From: UBA8190 sp003453695 | GTDB lineage: Bacteria > Actinomycetota > Acidimicrobiia > Acidimicrobiales > UBA8190 | Direction: 5' to 3' | DNA: 64,000 nt | Assembly: GCA_036796975.1 (NCBI GenBank) | Contig: DAIRBY010000011.1 | Coordinates: 1-64,000 of the forward strand | Part shown: in pieces, positions 59,794 through 64,000 of the stretch | How positions within the stretch are numbered: position 1 is the stretch's first letter | Layout: each line of letters opens with the position of its first letter | Notes under the pieces: generated by a model | Databases searched by the model: none | Seen by the model: only the letters and a program-made list of their open reading frames with translations | Told to the model about the DNA's origin: nothing | Made by a program: the position numbers and the translations under genes

Positions 59794-60309
59794 CTACTCG
59801 CCTGATCGCCGCCGCCCGGCGAAGAATTCGACGAGGAGCGCGGCTGCCTCGTCGGCCCGCACCCCCGGGGTGACGGGTAGCTCATGGTTGAGCCGGGGAT
59901 CGGCACACAGGTTGTAGAGCGACCCGCTGGCCCCGGCCTTGGGGTCGGTGGCACCGAACACGAGCCGTCCCACGCGACCGGCCACGAGCGCGCCGGCGCA
60001 CATGGGGCACGGCTCGAGGGTCACCACCACCGTGGCGTCCTCCAAGCGCCAGCTCCCGGCGCTCGAAGCGGCATCCCGCAGCGCCAGGATTTCGGCGTGG
60101 GCAGTCGGGTCCTGCTGCAACTCACGTTCGTTGTGACGGGCGGCCACGACGGCGCCGTCGACCAGCACCACGGCGCCCACGGGCACGTCGTCGTGGCCGA
60201 CGGCGAGCAATGCCTCGGCCAGCGCCAGGCCCATGGCCGACTCGTCGTCGGCCGGCCGCTGCCCGATCGGGCTCTCTTTGCCGGCTTGCCAGGCGGCTCC
60301 ATCGACCAC
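59794..60309 (-). CDS. tadA: tRNA-adenosine (A34) deaminase-type nucleoside deaminase
   Basis: The 171-residue zinc deaminase has PTAHAEILALRDAA (His ligand and catalytic Glu) and LEPCPMCAGALVAGRVGRLV (Cys ligands), then FGATDPKAGASGSLYNL, typical of TadA. TadA makes inosine at the wobble base of tRNA-Arg(ACG). GTG at 60309 lies 7 nt after TAGCGT; it adds about 25 residues before the conserved fold, and an internal ATG near 60235 is an alternative. It is divergent from the gene at 60371. Confidence 0.9.
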   Translation of the reverse strand: MVDGAAWQAGKESPIGQRPADDESAMGLALAEALLAVGHDDVPVGAVVLVDGAVVAARHNERELQQDPTAHAEILALRDAASSAGSWRLEDATVVVTLEPCPMCAGALVAGRVGRLVFGATDPKAGASGSLYNLCADPRLNHELPVTPGVRADEAAALLVEFFAGRRRSGE

Positions 60310-60316
60310 GGCCCAC

Positions 60317-60361
60317 ACGCTAGGCGGGCGCCCAGGAGTGCCCGCCGTCCCTCGGTAGTGT
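60317..60361. promoter_or_regulatory. Divergent promoters of tadA and the 60371 gene with inverted repeat
   Basis: Minus strand: TAGCGT (60322-60317), 7 nt, GTG 60309. Plus strand: TAGTGT (60356-60361), 9 nt, ATG 60371. Between them GGCGGGC and GCCCGCC (60323-60346 region) form an inverted repeat. Confidence 0.5.
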
Positions 60362-60370
60362 GACCGTTCG

Positions 60371-61255
60371 ATGCGAGGCAGGCTCCTGGGCGGTTGGCGC
60401 ATGCGTGGGTTGCGCGCCGTGGTCGTGCTCGCCCTGGGGGGCGTGGGCTACGCGTTGTTCATCCCCCAGGGCCATGCGGACCGCAAGCTGCTCGGCAATC
60501 TGGTCATCCGGCACACCGCCCTCAAGTCGGTGCCGGCCGAGGCCAAGCTGAAGCAGGCCATCCCGGGCTCTGACAGCACGTTCAGCGTCACCAAGAGAGC
60601 CGCACGCCAGCACCCGGACGAAACCGGCCTCTACGCCCGGGAGTGGTACGTGGCCCCCGGCGCCCCGCCCGAGGTGGGCGCCGTCCTGCAGAAGCTCCCG
60701 ACCGCCGACGAGGCACGACGCGTCCTCTCCGCCGTGCGGGCCCAGCTCCGCACCGCCCCCACCCTCTCGACCGAGAAGGCCTCCTCACCCCAGTCCTTCT
60801 CGGTGCCCGGCGTCCCGAGCGCCGCCGGTGTCTCGTTCCTGCTCTTCGACGCCAACACCCACGCCCAGGTGGGCACGGCCTACACCGCCGCCTACCAGGT
60901 GGACGACGCCGTGATGAGCGAGCTCATCGTGTCGACGTCCTCGACGCGGGATACCGCTGCCGCCGTGGCCGACGTCCAGGCCGGTGCTGCGCTCCTCCGG
61001 CAGAAGGCACCCAGCTTCTCCATGGTCGTGACCACCTATCCGTCCACGGCGACCCTCGTCTATGCCGTCGTGACCGTGGTCGTGGCGACGGCGTCGCTGT
61101 TCCTGCCGGAGTTCATGGCCGAAAGACTGCGGCGCCGGCGCCAGCGCCACCACGAACGGGAGCAGCGCAAGGCCCGTGAGCAGTACCTGGCCCGGGGCCG
61201 GCGGACCGTGCGGCGCGGGCGGGCGCCGGCGTGGTCCCAGTCGCGAAAGCGCTGA
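60371..61255 (+). CDS. Membrane protein of unknown function
   Basis: The 294-residue protein has one N-terminal helix (RAVVVLALGGVGYALFI), an extracytoplasmic domain (about 40-210: SDSTFSVTKRAARQHPDETG, REWYVAPGAPPEVGAVLQKL, GVSFLLFDANTHAQVGTAYT), a second helix (LVYAVVTVVVATASLFL, about 232-250), and a strongly basic cytoplasmic tail (ERLRRRRQRHHEREQRK). I do not recognise the family. The basic tail could bind nucleic acid or acidic lipid. The start ATG 60371 fits a nearly leaderless message; ATG at 60401 is possible. Confidence 0.75.
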   Translation: MRGRLLGGWRMRGLRAVVVLALGGVGYALFIPQGHADRKLLGNLVIRHTALKSVPAEAKLKQAIPGSDSTFSVTKRAARQHPDETGLYAREWYVAPGAPPEVGAVLQKLPTADEARRVLSAVRAQLRTAPTLSTEKASSPQSFSVPGVPSAAGVSFLLFDANTHAQVGTAYTAAYQVDDAVMSELIVSTSSTRDTAAAVADVQAGAALLRQKAPSFSMVVTTYPSTATLVYAVVTVVVATASLFLPEFMAERLRRRRQRHHEREQRKAREQYLARGRRTVRRGRAPAWSQSRKR

Positions 61256-61264
61256 ACCGTCCCT

Positions 61265-61284
61265 GGCGCGTCGGTCGGCGCGCC
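61265..61284. terminator. Hairpin between convergent genes
   Basis: GGCGCG-TCGGTCGG-CGCGCC in the 33-bp gap between convergent stops. No U-tract. Probable terminator. Confidence 0.35.
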
Positions 61285-61288
61285 GGTG

Positions 61289-61561
61289 TCAGTGGTTGTA
61301 CGCCATGACGACCAGCACCGCCATCACGATCGACACGGCCGTCGTGGCTCCGGCGAGCGGCCAGAACCAATCGATGCGCCGTGCCATCGGGGTGGGCACA
61401 TGCCCCGCCGGGCGCCAGCCGTCCAGGGGGCACTTGCCGTCGGTGAAATACGGAGCAAAGTCCCAGTCGTCGTTGGGGCAGTGGGCGAGGGTGTTCGGGC
61501 CGTCGAGCCAGGTCCTCAGCCGGCCCGCCCACGCCCGCAGGGTGTCGAGCAGCGCGCTCAT
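61289..61561 (-). CDS. Small membrane protein (90 residues) of the liv-associated operon
   Basis: The protein has an N-terminal amphipathic segment (LLDTLRAWAGRLRTWLDGPN), a Cys-containing middle (TLAHCPNDDWDFAPYFTDGK, then CPLDGWRPAGHVP) and one C-terminal helix (FWPLAGATTAVSIVMAVLVV). ATG at 61561 overlaps the stop of the upstream gene (ATGA). No family recognised. It is the last gene of the livG-livF operon and probably acts with its 479-residue neighbour at the membrane. Confidence 0.7.
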   Translation of the reverse strand: MSALLDTLRAWAGRLRTWLDGPNTLAHCPNDDWDFAPYFTDGKCPLDGWRPAGHVPTPMARRIDWFWPLAGATTAVSIVMAVLVVMAYNH

Positions 61562-62997
61562 GACGACGGTGCCCTTCGCCACCACCACAGGCTGGCCAGG
61601 GTGGCGAGGAGGATGACCTGCCACAACAGGTAGAGGCCGAGCAGCCATCCGGGCTTGTGCGCCACCAGGGCCACGAGCTCACTGCGGGGACGGCCTGGCC
61701 CGGCGCTCCCCGAGGGATTGCCGCCGGAGGACGAGCCCGCAGCGGCTGGGTTGCTCCCGATCGGGCTAAGCGCCGCCGCAGGGCCGGTCTCGACGCCGGT
61801 CGCTCCGGTGCCCGTCCCGAGAGACAGGGGGGTGCCGGGCACGGCCAGGTTGTCCACGAACACGTCGCCCAGTGCCAGTCGGGCCTCGAACTGGGGAGCA
61901 CCGGGGGCCGGTGGCGGGTCCAAGCCCACCTGCACGCCGACGGCCTCGATGGTGAGCTGGTTGGTGCTGGGCGTGACGGTCGGTGCCAGCGCCAGCAGCG
62001 AGATCCCGCCCTGGGACAGCGCCGAGTTCAGGGCGGCGTCGGCGCTCTGCAATTGGGCGCCGATGCCGGGGACCTGCTGGGTGTCGACGCTCACCCCGTC
62101 GGCGCCGATCTTCACCGGGACGCCGCCCACCTGGGCGCTCGATATGTCGTCGGTCACCGCCTGAGTGGTCGAGGACCCGGTGTTGGTGATCTTGACCGCC
62201 ACGTGAACCCCGTTCAGCGTGACCGCCCCCGACCCGAAGCTGGCGTAGGCGGCGTGTGCCTCACCGCTGCCGGTGAGCACACCGGTGGCGGGATCGAAGG
62301 TCGTCGCCGAGCTCGAGGTCAGTCCCCCCACGCCGTCACCAGCGACGTCCTCCTTGCTGGCGGGGAAGCGGGCGGCGTCGGCGGCGGTGAGATAGGTCTG
62401 GCGCCACGCGGTGAGCGCCCGCCACAGCACCGCCCACGGATCCGGCGTCGTGGTGGTGCCGGTTCCCGGAAGTGGCGCCGCCGCAGCCCCGGCAACGGCG
62501 CCGGCGCCGGTGCCCGTGGCCGCCAGGCTCATGTTGGCCGCGTCGGCCTGGGCGCTCGCCAGGTTGGCGGCGGCGGTGGCCGTGGCGAAGGGCCCGGGCA
62601 ACGAGCCGGTGGTCGAGGGGGCGCCGCCTGCGTTGCCCGGTGGGTAGCGGTCGTCGGCGTACTGCGGCTGGCTGAAGGCGGGGTTGCCGGCGACACCGGA
62701 GGCGATGAACCCCCCGATGGGCCCGGTGTCGGCGGGACTGGCCGTCCCTTCGGTGAAGGGCGACGAATCGAGATGGGTGTGGGCCAGGGGGTAGTAGTTG
62801 TCGAAGGCGCCATTATCGAAGTTGGGGAACTGGCTCGATCCGGCCTGGAACAGCACTGCGCCGGCGTCGACTGTCCCGTTGAGCACCGAGAAGGTCGGGG
62901 CCGCTTGATCGGCGTGGACGGTCGTCCCCCACAGGAGCACGCCGGTCGTGAGCGCGGTGGCGGAGGCAAACGTCACGACGAGCGGTCGCCTAGGCAC
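61558..62997 (-). CDS. Secreted, C-terminally anchored protein in the liv operon
   Basis: The 479-residue protein has a signal peptide (VVTFASATALTTGVLLWGTT), a large extracytoplasmic part rich in Ala, Gly and Thr (including FPNFDNGAFDNYYPLAHTHL, ALTAWRQTYLTAADAARFPA, HVAVKITNTGSSTTQAVTDD), a Gly/Ser-rich linker, and a C-terminal helix (PGWLLGLYLLWQVILLATLA) with a short basic end. GTG at 62997 overlaps the livF stop by 8 nt. I do not recognise a named family. Position suggests a role with the Liv-type transporter, possibly as an accessory binding or cell-wall spanning component. Confidence 0.75.
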   Translation of the reverse strand: MPRRPLVVTFASATALTTGVLLWGTTVHADQAAPTFSVLNGTVDAGAVLFQAGSSQFPNFDNGAFDNYYPLAHTHLDSSPFTEGTASPADTGPIGGFIASGVAGNPAFSQPQYADDRYPPGNAGGAPSTTGSLPGPFATATAAANLASAQADAANMSLAATGTGAGAVAGAAAAPLPGTGTTTTPDPWAVLWRALTAWRQTYLTAADAARFPASKEDVAGDGVGGLTSSSATTFDPATGVLTGSGEAHAAYASFGSGAVTLNGVHVAVKITNTGSSTTQAVTDDISSAQVGGVPVKIGADGVSVDTQQVPGIGAQLQSADAALNSALSQGGISLLALAPTVTPSTNQLTIEAVGVQVGLDPPPAPGAPQFEARLALGDVFVDNLAVPGTPLSLGTGTGATGVETGPAAALSPIGSNPAAAGSSSGGNPSGSAGPGRPRSELVALVAHKPGWLLGLYLLWQVILLATLASLWWWRRAPSS

Positions 62998-63913
62998 GAG
63001 CGCTCTCCTCGACGTCGACGCCCTCGACCATGCGCCGCACCAGCTCGGCCACCGCCACGCCCTCGCGTGCGGCGCGCTCCTCCAGGGACCGCAGCAGGGC
63101 AGGAGGCAGCGACACCTCCACCTGCTCGGCCATGGCCGAGGCAGCGCCTTGCCCGGGGCCGCCGCTGCCGGTGTCCTCAGCGGTTCTGTCGGCGGCGATC
63201 TCGCCCAGGTAGGAGCCCGCCACGAAGCTCTCGTCGGCGGCCAGCGTGGCGGCGTCGCCGTCGTAGGCCACCTCCCCCTTCTCGAGCACGTAGGCCCGGT
63301 CGGCTACGGCCAGGGCCTGGCTCACGAACTGCTCGACGAGCAGCACCGACATCCCCCGCGCCGGGAAGCCGGAGACGATCTCGAACAACTGCTCCACCAC
63401 GGTGGGAGCGAGCCCTTGGGACATCTCGTCCACCATGAGGAGCTTGGGCCGCGCCACCAGCCCGCGGGCGAGAGCCAGCATCTGCTGCTCGCCGCCGGAA
63501 AGCGTCCCCGCCGTCTGAGAGGTGCGCTCGGCCAGCCGGGGGAACACTTCGAAGACCTCGTCGAGCCTGTCGGCCTGGGAGGTGCGGGGCACACCCGCCA
63601 TGGCGGCCGCCAGTCGCAGCGTCTCGCCCACTTCGAGGCTCGGGAAGATGCCGCGTCCTTCTGGTACGTGCAGCAGTCCCGAGCGGGCGATGGACTCGGC
63701 AGACCTGGTGTCGATGTGCACGCCGTCGAAGCGCACCGCCCCGCCGAGGATTCGAACCATGCCCGACAGAGCCCGCAGGGTCGTCGTCTTCCCGGCGCCG
63801 TTCGGACCGAGGAGGGCCACCACTTCGCGGGGTTCCACTCGCAGGTTGATCCCGAAGAGCACGGGTATGCCCTCGTAGCCGGCGCGCAGCTGTGCCACCT
63901 CGAGCAGCGACAT
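62990..63913 (-). CDS. livF: Branched-chain amino-acid-type ABC ATPase (LivF) with C-terminal ribbon-helix-helix-like extension
   Basis: Residues 1-245 are a standard LivF: Walker A GPNGAGKTTTLRALSG (36 onward), HVPEGRGIFPSLEVGETLRL, signature LSGGEQQMLALARGL, Walker B LLMVDEMSQGLAP, VLLVEQFVSQAL and AGSYLGE at the usual C-terminus. About 60 more residues follow a Gly/Ala linker: EQVEVSLPPALLRSLEERAA, then REGVAVAELVRRMVEGVDVE. The strand plus two helices resemble a CopG-type ribbon-helix-helix domain. Typical LivF is about 235 residues, so the tail is unusual. ATG at 63913 overlaps the livG stop (TGATG). Confidence 0.9.
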   Translation of the reverse strand: MSLLEVAQLRAGYEGIPVLFGINLRVEPREVVALLGPNGAGKTTTLRALSGMVRILGGAVRFDGVHIDTRSAESIARSGLLHVPEGRGIFPSLEVGETLRLAAAMAGVPRTSQADRLDEVFEVFPRLAERTSQTAGTLSGGEQQMLALARGLVARPKLLMVDEMSQGLAPTVVEQLFEIVSGFPARGMSVLLVEQFVSQALAVADRAYVLEKGEVAYDGDAATLAADESFVAGSYLGEIAADRTAEDTGSGGPGQGAASAMAEQVEVSLPPALLRSLEERAAREGVAVAELVRRMVEGVDVEESARA

Positions 63914-64000
63914 CAGGCCGCCCCCTCACCCAGATAGGCGCGGATCACCGCCGGGTCGTTGCGGACGGCCTGGGGCTGGCCCTGGGAGATGACGATGCCG
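63913..64000 (-). CDS. livG: Branched-chain amino-acid-type ABC ATPase (LivG), C-terminal end only
   Basis: Only the last 28 codons are in the window (GIVISQGQPQAVRNDPAVIR, then AYLGEGAA). The motif GxPxxVxxDPxVIxAYLG is the standard C-terminus of LivG. TGA (63915-63913) overlaps the livF ATG. The rest of the operon lies beyond the right edge. Confidence 0.85.
   Translation of the reverse strand, partial: GIVISQGQPQAVRNDPAVIRAYLGEGAA

Overview
The window is high-GC DNA, roughly 70% by eye, with gene-dense short operons. It looks like a free-living, metabolically versatile soil-type actinobacterium. The evidence is two LLM-class (F420-type) oxidoreductases, a PPOX/F420-type protein, a mycothiol-dependent maleylpyruvate-isomerase-type protein, a MarP-like membrane protease, many GTG starts, and many starts placed 6-9 nt after a TAnnnT -10 box, as in actinobacterial leaderless transcripts. 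Acidimicrobiia or a neighbouring class is my best guess, from gene style only. Two N-runs (10708-10717 and 59543-59642) show a draft or metagenome assembly. No rRNA, phage, transposase or CRISPR array was found.

Layout. 1-2.7 kb (minus): methionine salvage (mtnA, cut by the window edge, and mtnK) behind an LLM oxidoreductase. 2.8-7.7 kb: a secreted anchored protein, a small gene behind a DosR-like box, a TrkA-C membrane protein, and a membrane spermidine-synthase-like protein preceded by an 11-codon leader ORF. 7.8-11.3 kb: a Fic/Doc protein with a 40-residue coupled partner, a PPOX protein, a methyltransferase, a second LLM enzyme and an MPI-type protein broken by a gap. 11.4-19 kb: two GGDEF proteins, a monooxygenase, an alcohol dehydrogenase, a cupin and a large secreted CocE-type hydrolase. 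19-29.7 kb: a catabolic block with a Rieske oxygenase, then thiolase, acyl-CoA ligase, ABC ATPase, permease, lipoprotein and acyl-CoA ligase in one run, and a third ligase opposite. 29.7-40.8 kb: DUF488, an OafA-type acyltransferase, an ArsR/SRPBCC pair with a readable double operator, HxlR with a divergent MFS pump, an FtsX-type permease, another MFS pump and a sulfotransferase.

40.9-44.5 kb: a two-gene operon of unknown secreted and small proteins (DosR-like box) faces a Tat-exported phosphoesterase (PHO-box-like repeats). 44.5-48.3 kb (minus): FAD oxidase, TPP enzyme and aldo/keto reductase, readable as a route from hydroxy acid to keto acid to aldehyde to alcohol. 48.5-55.2 kb: a MarP-like protease, a GH15 glycosidase overlapping a glucose dehydrogenase, an MBL hydrolase, a cupredoxin-fold lipoprotein without copper ligands, and an alpha/beta hydrolase. 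55.2-61.2 kb: a zinc-ribbon membrane protein, MFS, DUF4389, a flavoprotein, tRNA-Ser(CGA), tadA and a membrane protein. 61.3-64 kb (minus): livG-livF followed by two overlapping membrane/secreted genes. The LivF carries an unusual ribbon-helix-helix-like tail.

The best leads for new biology are: the livF fusion with its secreted partner operon; the Fic pair with Gln in place of the catalytic His; the 41-42 kb operon with its regulatory intergenic region; and the leaderless 11-codon ORF coupled to the spermidine-synthase-like gene.
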